DNA of 64,000 nucleotides from Straminergon stramineum. Its lineage: Eukaryota; Streptophyta; Bryopsida; Hypnales; Calliergonaceae. Positions 11,378 to 24,055 of the stretch are shown here, one piece after another. The first letter of the stretch is position 1, and the number at the start of each line of letters is the position of its first letter. The stretch spans positions 11,783,350-11,847,349 of the forward strand of contig OY987271.1 of assembly GCA_963920665.1 (NCBI GenBank), read 5' to 3'. Below the pieces are notes generated by a model, which had not been told where the DNA came from, did not search any database, and worked only from the letters and a program-made list of their open reading frames with translations. The translations under genes and the position numbers were made by a program.

Positions 11378-12570
11378 TCATGGTGGTTCGGCACCTGAAA
11401 AAATCCCACAAATAAGTTTAATATTATTATAAAATCTAAGAACAAGGTCATCACAAACAATCAGATCTGGCTTCCTTAACTTACTCCTCTTGTCCTTAAA
11501 AAGGGGATGCCAAACTAAGTCATGAATGCTTAGTCTCAACAGCACATTCTTCGAGCATCTAAGATCATGTCGTGCAAGCTTGAAAGTGCATCTACTCCAA
11601 AAAATTTAAAGTGTGATGAACATGGAGTCAAGATGAAAAGCTGCAAAAGATGAAAAAGAAAAGAAGGAAAAACATTTACCAACTGGGCTCATCCTTGATT
11701 GCAAATGGGAAGATAAATTGCCCATCATGGACGCCAAAGCAATCACAACGAGAATGAGTGCTGCAAATACAAAACAGACGATTAGAATTTGAAGGCCGTA
11801 AAATCTTCGTAAACTCAGTTTCTTCTTCGTTCTAGTTTCTTGGTTATATCACCCCCAATAAGATAGAGGTTACTACACCCGTTAAAGACCTGATCCCGTC
11901 TCCTCTTGACGGATCCCTGTTACCAACAGGAACTCATATCTTCCAATTAGCACTTGGTGATCCCTATTAAGTGATTTCCCAATTTTCTACGTCTTGGTTA
12001 AAATGCTTAACATGCCGGAAATTAAGAGAATCTCTACTTGGAGCGATTTCCTACAACAACAGACTAGCAGATGCGAAGACTAGCAAACGAGGCAATCCTC
12101 GACTAAACCCTACGAATACAAACAATACCAAAAGCTTTTCAATACAATCGCGACCTACATCGATGAATTTACATATCCACACATCAGACCCCAAAGGATG
12201 TCACGCACAGTTGTGGTGAAATAGCTGTTGCAAACTTCCTGTTTAGACTATGATTAAACAGAAACAGAAAGGAAGTGAAATTCACGGACTGTCCACCCCA
12301 GCAACCCTAGCGCCTAAAAAACTTCTTAAACCCGCATGCAGTACTATTAGAAAACTCGGGAACATCCGAAAGAATTCCTAAAAAACTCCGCAAAGCAAGT
12401 GCACACGTACCAAGAAGAACAAGCAGCGGCGCCAGTCGACTTGGCGGTTTCGTCGATTCCAGCGTCCCGAGAAGCGGAGTTTCCAAATCAGGTTCTATCT
12501 CAACGCCCATAGCAGACATCGTCCTCGCGGGAGCTCTATCTCCCCTTTCATCACCATCACTCATGTCCAT
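11378..12570 (-). CDS. Small single-pass membrane protein, 3 exons, function unknown
   Basis: Minus-strand exons 12411-12570, 11680-11760 and 11378-11394 join in phase through GT-AG introns to give 85 residues. The N-terminal half is acidic and polar (MDMSDGDERGDRAP), followed by a conserved-looking linker ETPLLGTLES. One hydrophobic helix spans the first splice junction (LAPLLVLLALILVVIALASM, about 46-65), then a short polar tail ends in AEPP. The last coding exon is only 17 nt including the stop. Without splicing the first exon reads on through a shorter hydrophobic stretch, so the spliced model is favoured because it makes a continuous helix. A type II or tail-anchored-like topology is possible. 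I do not recognise the family. GC content matches the patatin and BI-1 genes, and the GC-rich 12571-13000 is its likely promoter and leader. Confidence 0.65.
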
Positions 12571-13279
12571 CTACCCGAAAACACCTCCAAACGCGAAAAT
12601 AAAATGAAAACTTGCAATTCACGGCCGACCCTAGTGGCTCACTACAATCGTTCCGAGTGGCGAATCTACTTCGTCTTCTTCGTCTTCTTCTGCAACCTTT
12701 GCAAACTCTCGCAACCTCGACTTCTGTTGCCAAATTCGATGTCGGAGGTCTGATACCCACAACTAGTCTAATTCATTCTTCAATTGCGATCAATCGCGGC
12801 GTCAAAATGGAAGTCCGCGTGCAAAAGGTCCAATTCTGAGTGTTCCTAGGAATGAACGGAAGCTTCGGGGATGTCAGCGGGAGAGGAAAGGGACTCGAGA
12901 GACTCCGAGGTGGCTGTGTGAACGGGGTTATTTTTGGGCTCCTGAATTCGCAGTGTGAATGAAGCGATTTTGGGTCCCCTGTGTGGGATCTAATTATTGA
13001 TCGAGGGATTGGGACTGTGACTTGCAGTACCAGGTGGAGATAAATGAGCAGTGGCTTAATTAATTACTGTAGTTCCCAAACGCCTGAAGCTTTTGTGGCT
13101 GACAGTAATTTAAAATTATTTTTTAGCAAAATTAGCAAAATTGTTCCTTCTAGTACACTGAAATGGTCATTTTGAATGGGTGAATAATAATTGCAAAGTA
13201 TAAAAATGAGCATGATCAATATAAAAATGTCACCTTACATCACATTCAAATGCTACAACACCACTATTACAATTGATTT
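12571..13279 (-). promoter_or_regulatory. GC-rich upstream region of the small membrane-protein gene
   Basis: Sequence from 12571 to about 13000 is GC-rich relative to the surroundings, and its frames (12557-12760 minus, 12612-12839 plus) have arginine- or leucine-rich nonsense character. It most likely holds the 5' UTR and promoter. From 13060 rightwards the DNA returns to AT-rich intergenic type. Confidence 0.4.
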
Positions 13280-13283
13280 TTAA

Positions 13284-13504
13284 CCTTAAAAGATGGACTA
13301 GTGATCATGGAAATCATCCTTTTGGGAACCGTGTGACATCATCTACTTTTATAAAACCAACAATATTCATTGAAGGTCAAACTACTATGCAAGATCTCGC
13401 CTTTTTGCACAAAATTTCAAGGATGAACAATTGCACTTTTGTCCCACAAAGGAAGATTCTTTGTCATTCATTGGATCAAAAACATCCTCTATGTCATTTA
13501 TAGG
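13284..13504 (+). mobile_element. TTAA-flanked 221-bp MITE, family P3 (copy 1)
   Basis: It is bounded by TTAA at 13280-13283 and 13505-13508. It begins CCTTAAAAG and ends TTATAGG. It matches the 222-bp copy at 15771-15992 and the inverted copy at 62850-63064, with shared blocks such as 'TGTGACATCATCTA' and 'GGTCAAACTA'. Exact TTAA at both ends is the hallmark of piggyBac-type insertion. Confidence 0.75.
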
Positions 13505-13508
13505 TTAA

Positions 13509-15766
13509 TAGTATGTCTTTGTGATAAATAGTTTAGACCTACTAAATAACCATTTTTGTGTAGTCATTTTTAATAAAATATTTTAGATTCTTTAAAAAGT
13601 AATAAGTTGTCAATGATTTTTTTTCATTGTTGAGAAGTATCCAACTATTTTTCAATACTCACTTGTACAATATTCATATAAACTACTAAGTCTATATATA
13701 ACACCTAGATGATATGTCTAGATAAAATTTGTCCATTTGTTTCAAAATACAATAGGAATATATGTGGCTATTTGCAAGAAAGGGGCAATAGACTTTGAGC
13801 CCTTTTAGAATAAAAATTTTGATCTACACAAAATTGAGCCTCTAAACAGTTGAATACTAGATCTTATTAGATATACAAATACAAAATTTCAGATATCAAT
13901 ACATATTCCCTTTTGTATGTCCTCCCATCTATGATACAATAGGTGGGTCTGTGGGCAACTATTTGAACTCCATTGTTTTCATCTACAAGAAGTTAGATCA
14001 TTAGACATTCAAAGGCATTATGGTAGATCCAAAATTTTCAATTGCTAACAATGCAAAGAGACGTAGAATCCTATAATTTATCAAGAAAATAATCAATTTT
14101 GTTTGAATTTGATGAACAATCGAAAATTGAAAATTTTGAAAATAAATTTAATTGAACATTGGATTCATTTCATTTATGAGATTGTGAAGTAATAAAATCC
14201 TATGAAAGGTCAATAAAAAATAACTATTGCAATACATGCAAATGCAAAGATGCAATTGCTTAACCCCTCATCACCTAAGGCATGAAGGGGTTCAAGAAAA
14301 TCATTGCTTTCAAAGTCTAATAGACCTAAAGGTCAATTAGTTAAAGAGATCTCAACCATACAATCTTGTAGTATGCATGTTGTGAATGATGAGGATCAAA
14401 TTTGGATTCATTTGGCCACATCTAGATTGCAAGGTTATAATGTTTTAGTGTTGAAAAAGGATGCTGAAATTTTCCTAGATACACATTTGGAGGTGAAATT
14501 TGATTTCTAAACCTACTCAAATGAAAAAACTTTAAACTACAAAGTAATTCAAAACTAGCATACAAACACATTGGTGAAAAATTTCATTCAATTAACTTAT
14601 TGTGTCTACAAAATGGCTTTTAAATGTCAAAAAATAGCAAGAAAAGTTGCAAAAAACCCATCTAAGGCTGAACTTCCTTCTACTAAAATGCTTCTCAATC
14701 ACTCATAACTTCTTGTATTGATATGAAATTTTATAAGCACAAACTAGACAAGTATGTGCAACTTTCTCAATTTTTTTTATTGAAAACAAACACTGTATGA
14801 AGAAGAAACAAGCCACCAAAGTTCACTGTAATCCAAAAATGTTGGGATTTTGAACTTTGAATTGCTCCCACACACTCAAAACAACTTGGATTGACATGAA
14901 AATTCTACCACAATAACTAGACTTCAAGGGGAACATAACACAATAAATTTTATTGAAAAATAACATTGGATGAAGGAGATACAAGCCCCCAAAGTTGCAG
15001 CCATCAAATGTAGTTTGGTGAACTCAAATACAATCAATGAACTTCGATTGGCTTCCAAAAACTCAGTACACCTTGGATTGATCTGAAAATTTTACCACAC
15101 AAACTAGAAGAGAGAGCGCAAATTTTCCAACAAGTTTTATTGAATTCAATTGTCAGATGCAAAAGTTACAACACTTTGAATTGGACTTGAAACTCTTTGA
15201 GGACACTTTTAGTCCCCAACGGCAATGAGGGTTTTAAATATTTTTATAATAGGGACTAAAGTATTGTAGGTAGGAATGATGGCAAATGGAACCTAAGCCT
15301 ACCACCATGAATCCATCACCTCCAACTATTTTTGCATCTAAAAATAATTATTTTTTCTTTAGAAACTATATTCTAAAAAGATTAGTCAAATACAATTCCC
15401 AATTATAATATTATTACATTATGTGTGTGAGGCACTATCTACCTCTTCTAAGGACATAGTTGTCAAACTATCAAAAAAAAGTGAAAGTGGGTACACTAGA
15501 CCTTTTTCAAAAAAGAACTTCAAATCTTTTTTGGAAGAAAAATACGCCACAACTAAGTGCTTACAAAAAAACCGAGTCATCATAAACTCAATATTTTTGT
15601 TTAAAGCTTAATATTTTGAGCCTACTACTTCAATTTTCACAAAATTACTTCGCATAAACCATTTCATACCCTAGAGCTTCAACTAATCAAGTTTCACAAA
15701 GCTAGAAACACTACTAAATCATTGAGGTGAAATTCAAATTCAACACTCTAGTGATAGAGATATTTA
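13509..15766. other. AT-rich intergenic DNA with a low-copy tandem array
   Basis: No gene recognised. At 14698-15190 three diverged head-to-tail units of roughly 170-190 bp occur, each with 'CTTGGATTGA.ATGAAAATT', 'CTAGA' and 'TTTTATTGAA'. The rest is AT-rich sequence with short random frames. Confidence 0.5.
14698..15190 (+). repeat. Three diverged tandem units of about 180 bp
   Basis: Anchor sequences 'ttgtattgatatgaaatttt' (14713), 'cttggattgacatgaaaatt' (14884) and 'ccttggattgatctgaaaat' (15071) are followed in each unit by an 'aactaga' block and 'tttattgaa'. The spacing is about 171 and 187 bases. Confidence 0.6.
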
Positions 15767-15770
15767 TTAA

Positions 15771-15992
15771 CCACTGTAAAATGTTGAGGTGGTGACCATA
15801 GGAATCATCCCTTTTGGTACTGTGTAACATCATCTACTTTAAAAAAAAATACTTATTGGAGGTCAAACTACCATGCAAAATCTCTCCTTTTTGCACAAAA
15901 TTCCAAAGATGAGCAATTGAACTTTTGTCCTACATAGGATGATTCTTTGTCATCTAGTGGACATAAAAATCATCCTCGGTGTTATTTAAGGG
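15771..15992 (+). mobile_element. TTAA-flanked 222-bp MITE, family P3 (copy 2)
   Basis: TTAA at 15767-15770 and 15993-15996 bounds a segment of almost the same length as the copy at 13284 and clearly homologous throughout (e.g. 'GGTCAAACTACCATGCAAAA', 'TTTTTGCACAAAATT'). The right end is TTTAAGGG. No coding capacity. Confidence 0.75.
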
Positions 15993-15996
15993 TTAA

Positions 15997-18900
15997 ACAA
16001 TAGTAGCTCATTTTTGTAAACCAGTTTTGAAAAAAGGAATGAAAGTTGTCCTTCACTTTGCAGCTTTTCTTCGCACCATGATTCCAACTTCTTACTTAAG
16101 CAGTTAACAAATCAGACTTCTTCTTCATCACTATGACTGAACTCTAAACCCTAATTAAGAATATGAACAATTTCAAAACAACCCAAAGTGTTTTTATATC
16201 CAAATTGAGGGCGACGTTGATCAATGGCTATGGATGGCATTGCAGGGTTGGTTCAAATTTTTTTTATGTGCACACCAACGGCGGGGGTAGGGTGGGGGTT
16301 TAAGATTGACGTTTTGTTTTTTTAATGATGATATTAAAAATAATAATTTTATTTATTTTTGGATTGTTTAAGTCAATTGTGTGCATTATGAACTCTAGTT
16401 TTTGTATAAAAAATCTGAAACTAAAAACACATCATACAACTCTAATATATGAATTGAATGCATTAACCTTTTCAACAAATATTTCAAATGCAAAGGCATT
16501 CAAATGTAACAATGGTTCATGTTGCAACTTATACTGTCTCTTTCTACACTACTAATGCAATTCATTGCTCTCAATTTAAAAAAATATTCAAATATCTTGA
16601 GAACCAATCCCATTTGCATGTTTGTCCAATTGTGAATATTTTAAATTCTATAAATGTCAACTTCCTTCAATTTTTGTGTACAACAATTTGAATTGACATA
16701 CACCAATGTGATAAGGCATTAAAAATAATTGGATTTTAGAAAAAAAATTGACAAAATTTAAATTAATTCCAAATTATGGTGCACAAAATTGAGTTTTAAC
16801 ATGGCTAAGTTTGAAAATAATTTTCTTTGAAATCACAACTAATTTCTCCTTCAAAATTTCATACTAATGTGTTATATGTTGCATACTACAACTTTTGTTT
16901 ATCTACTTTTGGACTTTGCCCATTGATGCTTATGATATGGTTGTACAAATGAAAAAGTTTCAAATCCATACCTTGTTTTGTTTGTCACTATATATCAAGT
17001 CTTAATTTTTTAAGTAAAACCCTTAAGTAAAACCCCTGAAAATGTGTCATAATATATTTGTAATAGTTAAAACAAATATTGAGTCAAATATTTGAGGATA
17101 TGGAAGTTATAACTATTCTAAAGGGATATTAAAGAGTTTTTATTTTGTACTTTATATTTTGTGACCTCTCCATGGGTGAAAGGCTTTCAAGTAAAAGATT
17201 ATTATTATTATAATATAAAAGTTTCAGGCAATGTGCTTATATGCTAGATTGGATGCATTGCAATTTGGTATGATAGAAAGCATTTAAAAGAAAAATGTTT
17301 ACATGCAATCTTGCAATCCATATTCAAACTCTTTTTGGTTCTTTTTAAACCAATGTTAAAGTTTATTTTTTTTAAAAGTGCCTTGAAACCTTAGGTTGAA
17401 GATGGTAATAGCATTTAAACAAGTGTTGTGAAATTTTGTCTTTATTGGTTTAATTAACTAGATGTTTGCTTAGTAGAAATTCTCAATTATATAATCCAAG
17501 GTCCAAAATGAGGAATTACATGAATCGGATATTTAGATTATATTGAGCAATTGAGTTTCAACCTCAATACAAGTGTTTTGAGTAGATTTTACAAGATAAT
17601 GAATTTAAATCATTAGTAAATAATGCACTTTCATGCATCATTTAAGTTTTCATCTCAACATACTACAATGTTGGAGTAGAGAAAGACAAAAGTTTCTTCA
17701 ATAAATTTTTTTATATCAATGCTAAGAATGTCAATAAATTTAATATTTACAACAATGGTAGTGCAACTCTTCATTTAGTAAAGTTATATCATCTTTGTAA
17801 AGTGGGCCAAGCTGTAAGATTAATAGGTTTTTAAAAAATGAAAGAAGGGTACAAGCACCAACAAAAATACAAAAGCGAAATGCATTGCTTGAGATAATAC
17901 CTTTGCACTTAAACTTCTTGAGATTACTGTTTTAAAGTTGTGGCATATAAATTTTGGACACCCAACCTTCTTTTCAATTATAATGCAAACTAGTATTAAT
18001 ACCAAAATTTGAAAAGCGGCAAAAATTTAACAGATTTTTCAATACTTTATGATGCATCATCAATTGTATAAGTGGCAAAAGTTGACCAAAAAAATTAAAA
18101 TATAATGTCTTTGTAAATACTTGTTTCTTTTAGTCTTTTGCATTAGAAATCAATATGATAAAATCTTTTCAAGTGTACAAAGATTGTATGTTTTTTTTTA
18201 TTAATGTTGAAGTGCAATATTGTAAATACAACATGATTTTAAAGCATAAGAGTGTTTAAATAAATTTGCAAAAGTCTTTAGAACATTTAATAAAGACCTT
18301 CTCTACATTTTTTTTTTTGAATTTTATCCTTCATCAATTTTTAATTATTTCAAAAATTCAATGTTTTCTTGGTATCACAAGAAGTATTCCCAAAGGTTTT
18401 CATGTATGTTTTCAAATGTTTTCAATTTGCTAATTTGGTTACACTTCTTCAAAAATATTTGTTCTATACTATAGGATAGGATACTTGACCACCAAAATAA
18501 TTTGCTTGAAACTCTTATAATTTGCATTATGTATTGAAGGAATTTGCTCTTCTTTTGTTCATGATATATAGAACAATAGTTAAAAATTCATGACTCAATA
18601 GAAACACCAAAAGTTTGCATTAGCTATCCATTGAAAATCAAAGAAAAAATACATTGAATCACTTATTAGTTGCATGCTATAAAGATGTGCGAGTGAGATT
18701 GACTCAAATAAATACTTTGCTACTATAATCCAACCATAATTATCTCATAGTTTTATATTTTGAGTCCATACAATATGAGAATGAAATTGTCTTACATTTG
18801 ACCTCACATTTATGTATTATATCATAAAATGGTTGAGTTTTTTCAAACCTAATTAAAAAAATTGGAAATTTTAGAAACTTCAAAAACATTTGCAATAATA

Positions 18901-20115
18901 ATTTTCATGCAATAGTTTTGTACAATATATTTAGTAAATGAATTCATTATGTATGATATTAGATTGAAAGTGAAAAAACACACATTCTATGCATGATTTT
19001 TTTAATATAAATTATACTACATATATACTTAATAAATGACAATAAGAATAAATATTTGAATTTATATATCTTATCTATATAATTTCTTAATAGAATTAAT
19101 CACCAATAAAATCAGTATAATTTTCATTATTTTCAATGCAGATATAAAAATATATATATCAGGACAATCATTTTTTATGAAAAAATTGAAAACTACCTAG
19201 TTAATATTTAGAAAAAACAAAGCATTTGTAAACAATCATTCTATCTATATTTGTAAATGAGTTTAATTATACCTTCTAAATAATTTCAATTTTTGGTATA
19301 ACACTTTTGTCAAAAAATATATTTTATATGTTTATGATAAATAGATCATTTTAATCAAATCTATAATTTTGTCATCAACAATAGAATCATTTTTCAAGTT
19401 CCTACAACAAGGCTTTAGAATTGTTTGTATAAAATTCATGCATATTGAAACATGTCCAGAAAAAGTCATTGAAATTATATATTCAAAAATTCATATATTC
19501 ACAAAAATAAGTAAGCATATAGAGACATCTTACAAATCACAAAATATTGACCTTCATTAGGCCCCTTGTTTAGTTCTTCATCTAAATTGCATTTGAATTT
19601 TGATTCAAACTATAACTTTCATGGAATGATTGCTTGCAATAAAGTCATATTGAGCTATCTTTTCTACTAGTTGACATTTTGGTCTCATCCTTACAACTTC
19701 AAATCATAAAAAGGGGTCAAAATTTTCTAGAACCATTAGAATTGAAACATAAAACTTTCAACCTATCATTGCAACTTCAATTTAGAGAAAAATACAATTT
19801 AGTATCATGAGAATGCATGCAACCGTAGCAACTCGATATTTATGTGTGTGAGAACAAACCCCAATATATTGAGAAGACAAATCAATGTCAATATAATACA
19901 TGTAATCATTCTAAAAAAATTATGAGTTGAGTAAAAATTCAAATGCAATCTTGTAATCTTGAATTGAAAAAGAAATGATCAATTCAAAGAAGACAATGCC
20001 AGACTTATGGCATAATTCTAATAGTGATCAATTATTATTTTTCAAATGTAGTTAAGGAAAAAAATTATGTTTGCAATATAATTGTGTACTTACTAATAGA
20101 CTTACATTTTGTTTA
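15997..20115. other. Gene-free, very AT-rich intergenic DNA
   Basis: Apart from a slightly GC-richer patch near 16020-16300, the sequence is extremely AT-rich with many short frames of low-complexity composition. I found no conserved protein motif, tRNA or clear transposon termini. Confidence 0.5.
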
Positions 20116-23100
20116 TTATGACTTCCTCAACCTCTTCTTATTTTTTCTTTCTTTGCTTAATGGCTTGAGATCTTTTTCATGAAACTGGAATTCAATCAAT
20201 ATAATATTAGTGGTGAATTTATCAAATTTAATAATATAATCAAAGAATAAATACAAAATGAAAATGTGAAAGACATTTACCTCATTTAATAATTGCCATT
20301 GTAATTCATGTTGCTCTTGAAGCAATCGCCATTGCAAACCATATGTAAATTCAATGGTATTTCCTTGGGCAACATGAGGCAAAAAATTCATTTCAATGTG
20401 ATTTTTCTCTAGCATCTCACACTTGGGTTGAATGCAAATGTGACCTTGAAAACAATGCAATTTGTTTGCAAATTCTAAATCCTCATACAAAGTTGCGATG
20501 AGCATTCTGGAAACAATTAACATTCAAGAATTTTATTTGATACAACTTCAACGTATTCAATGATAGAAATGGAGTAGAACAATATATAATAGTGAACTTC
20601 ATAGATTTTTCAACAATCCAAATACTAACAGTCTAACATATATTAACGAGATTTAAACTACAATCAGTATAATAACTTACAATATTAAATTACCTTTCTC
20701 CAACTATAAGATAATCTTTATTCAAATTTTGTAAAATTTTTTGAGCTGTATCTTGAGTTGAAAATTTCAATAATGCTGAAGCTACACCTTGACAATAATA
20801 CTATGTCAATTATTTTCTTTCAAGTTCAATTATTTTTTCAAATTATGATATGAAATTGAATTTTTTTTAACTTAATAATTTTAAAAAAAAATTATTATTA
20901 TTAGAAAATATAATGCTTTACTTTTAAATTAATTTTGAAAGAATTGAAATGTTAGAAAAGATATTTACTTGTAGTGTAATAGAAAGAGTTCGGCATTATT
21001 TTTTGCACTTGACATTTTGTATCCAAAAACTTTGAAAGTGTTTCCTGTAAATTATTATTTTACTTTAATAAACTATTATTTAAAAAATTAAGAATATTTT
21101 TGAAGTATACAAAAAATCTCTACAAATAATACCTGTAGTTCGGCAAAATGTAATTTAGGATCAATGTTGTGGAGTAGAAGTACTCTTTTCATCGTAATAG
21201 CCATTTCAATTTCATTAATGCAATCCTATTTGATAAATTATCAATAAAATAAAATCAACAAAACATTATGAGATGTAGTAAAATAAATTTGTATTTTTGG
21301 AAGGTGATAAAGATGTAATTATTATATTAAAATATGAATGAGATGGCAAATAAATACATCAAATGTTGGAGTAATTGACACGCACTTTACATTCAGGTTC
21401 AAAATTTTGCTCAAGAGGTGTAGCAATATTATGCTTAGTAGTGTTTTTTGTATTTTCAATACTTTGTGAAGTTCCAATATATTCCCTTTTTGTTAAATTT
21501 TCACCACAAATTATTGGCCTTATTGTAGCTAAAGGTGATCCAAGAGGTTGTTGATCTTCTATACAATCAACTTCATGCTCTTTCACGAATTCTTCACAAT
21601 TTTTTTCAAATTTTTCACAATGCAATGTATCTAATATCTGATCTTGAGTTTTTTCATTTATAAACTGTTTTCTTTTCTTTTGAGTTCTTTTTGAAACATC
21701 ACATTTTACAATCTTTGTCTTAGTAACTTTTTCTTTTGCAATATCTATAGTAATTCTTGATGATTTTTTCATTTTTTCAATTTTTTCAACTTTTGAGGTC
21801 ATCTTTAGTTCTTTGACAAATGCGGTTTTATTCTTCATTTTGCTTTTTTTAGAATTTGGCGGTTCTCCTATTTCATTTGTTCCATGGTCTTCAACTATAA
21901 ATTCTGGACTATTTTCATCTTTCTTGAGTTTACTAGTTGAGCTTTTGGACTTTTCTAAAGGCTCAAAAATACTCTCCGTTGGAAATCCTTCACAAGTTAC
22001 ATGAATATCATCTGCATTGTTTCCAATTTTTTCTATAGATTGTTCCAAAATCATCGGTACATTACTTGAAAGGTCTCTATAATTTATCAAACTTTTATCT
22101 ATTTTTCCATTTTCCAAACTTTCGTAAATATTAGGATTAAATCCTTTGTATAGAGTTGTTTCAGAACTTAATATTCCAATGTTTGGAGCATCAATTATTG
22201 TAACAATGTTTTTTACCTCACTTCCCAATTTCATAACTTGATCTTCAGGTTTTGTTAAGTTTATAATAACTGACAATTTTGGATTCTTTGATGGAGTAGA
22301 TAATTTTATCTTCTTGACTTTTTCCATTATTTTTGGTGTCGATACTATTTTTTGTAATGAATCTCTCTTTCTCTTTTTTATCAATGTTTTCTTGATTGGT
22401 TGTTCTGTAATTGTTGAAGATGAATTATGATGTCCAAGTGGCAATAAGTTTACATCATTTGAATTGGTTGGTAGTGTGAGCAAACCATAAGGTTCACAAA
22501 AAGTCTTCATTGATGATGAAGTCTATTCAAAATGAGAAGATATGAAATACATTAAGAATAATTTTATCAAAAACTTAAAATTCACATAAATAAAATTTTG
22601 AAGTGTAAACAATAGATTTTTTTTGACAATTATTATGATTATTTTCATTTATTTTAATGATTATGATTAATTTTAAGAGATGTTTTAATAAATACATGTC
22701 AATTGTTAAGAAATAATCAATGAAGTTGAGCGCACATTGTTTTTGTTCCAATCCAACCATTCCTTTTTATTGTATACTTTTTGAGCTGCATTCAACATTT
22801 TAAATTTGATTTAAAAATTATTAATTATTCTTTTAAAATATAAATAATGCTCCATGATAATTTAGAAATCAAATTTTTTATACAATATATTCGTTTAAGC
22901 GTTAACTTCAAAAAATTTATTTAAAAATCATAAAATATGATGACATGAAGAAATTATTTTATTCACGAATCATAATTAAAATCAGTTATTAAGAATTTTT
23001 TTAATTTTAATTTTAATTTTTATAATATACCTCCAATAGCATCTACTACACCATCAAGACCAATAATTTGTAAAGTGTCACAATTGAATGCCTTCCTAAA

Positions 23101-24055
23101 GAAAAAATCACACATATCAAGATGTTCACTTGAAGGCATATCATTGAAATCATCTTTTGCTATACACAAAACTTTGCATTTACTAGTTATAACTTCCTAT
23201 AATACAATAATTCATGTGTAAACTATATAATTATGCTCTAAAGTTATATATGTCAATTTATAATTGATATGAAATATACATTTCACAATGGTAACTCATC
23301 AAAAATAGCTAAATGGAATATGATTTCATTCAATCTTAAATCCTGCAATTTGAAGTATTATTATATAGGAATGAAATTTTATTTATCATTATTTTTACAT
23401 TAATTTATTACTACATATTGAATTCAGAATATCAATTCTTATATAATAATTATGACGAAGTCAATGAAATCAATCAATATGAATAAACATCTATTCAGCC
23501 TAAAGATCACAGATTAATACTACTTACCAAAGAAACTACATTTTCGACATTATAGAAGCTCCGAATTTTACTTATATTATAACAGCTTACCAAAGGATTT
23601 TTATTTTGTACTCCAATTCCTTCTCCAAATGCCAAAAATAATTCTCGTGTATTTGTTGTTCTATATATTTCTTTTAAAGATGTTGGCAACTCAAATGGTC
23701 GAAAAAACCAACGCAAGGTACAAACTTTTTGGTCATTTTCTTGAGAGAGTTTCATAATTTTTCCTATGTAATCTAATTCAAGCCCTGATCTACAACAAAC
23801 GCAATCATTAAGTGCATACAATTCATTTTTTATGGTAACAGTCTTATATTTGTTTCCACTTTGTTTGATTCCCCAAACACAATCTTTTTCATCAAAATTT
23901 TCTTTAATTTCAAATGGCATATTTTCTATTTTAGGATTTTTGGTATCATTTGTATTTGAATTTACTAAATCATTTGGTTCTAGGGTCAAATTTTCTTTGA
24001 TTATTGTAGCCAATGATTCTTCTTGATGCAAAGTTTTTCTATTTTCTTCATTCAT
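20116..24055 (-). CDS. ASI1: ASI1-like BAH and RRM domain protein
   Basis: Predicted chromatin and RNA-binding regulator. Minus-strand exons: 23591-24055, 23031-23196, 22736-22785 (uncertain), 21386-22522, 21133-21225, 20969-21044, 20694-20787, 20281-20506, 20116-20184, about 791 residues. A BAH domain spans about 60-210 (VWGIKQSGNKYKTV, LRWFFRP, ELFLAFGEG, then KCKVLCIAKDD, FFFRKAF). A long lysine-rich linker follows (KKRKR, basic nuclear-signal-like clusters), then an RRM (KRVLLLHNIDP, ASALLKFSTQDTAQKI) and a basic tail. BAH followed by RRM is the ANTI-SILENCING 1 architecture, whose Arabidopsis member works with EDM2 and AIPP1 to promote distal polyadenylation of genes with heterochromatic introns. 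Most junctions keep phase; the third, 50-nt exon is the weakest call. Codons are strongly A/T-biased, unlike the patatin, BI-1 and MIP3 genes here. Confidence 0.82.

Noticed and set aside
23507..23590. Possible micro-exon in the ASI1-like gene between the first exon and 23196
   Set aside because: It would need an intron of about 40 nt. Joining 23591 directly to 23196 keeps phase and gives the conserved NPL-EVITSKCKV order.
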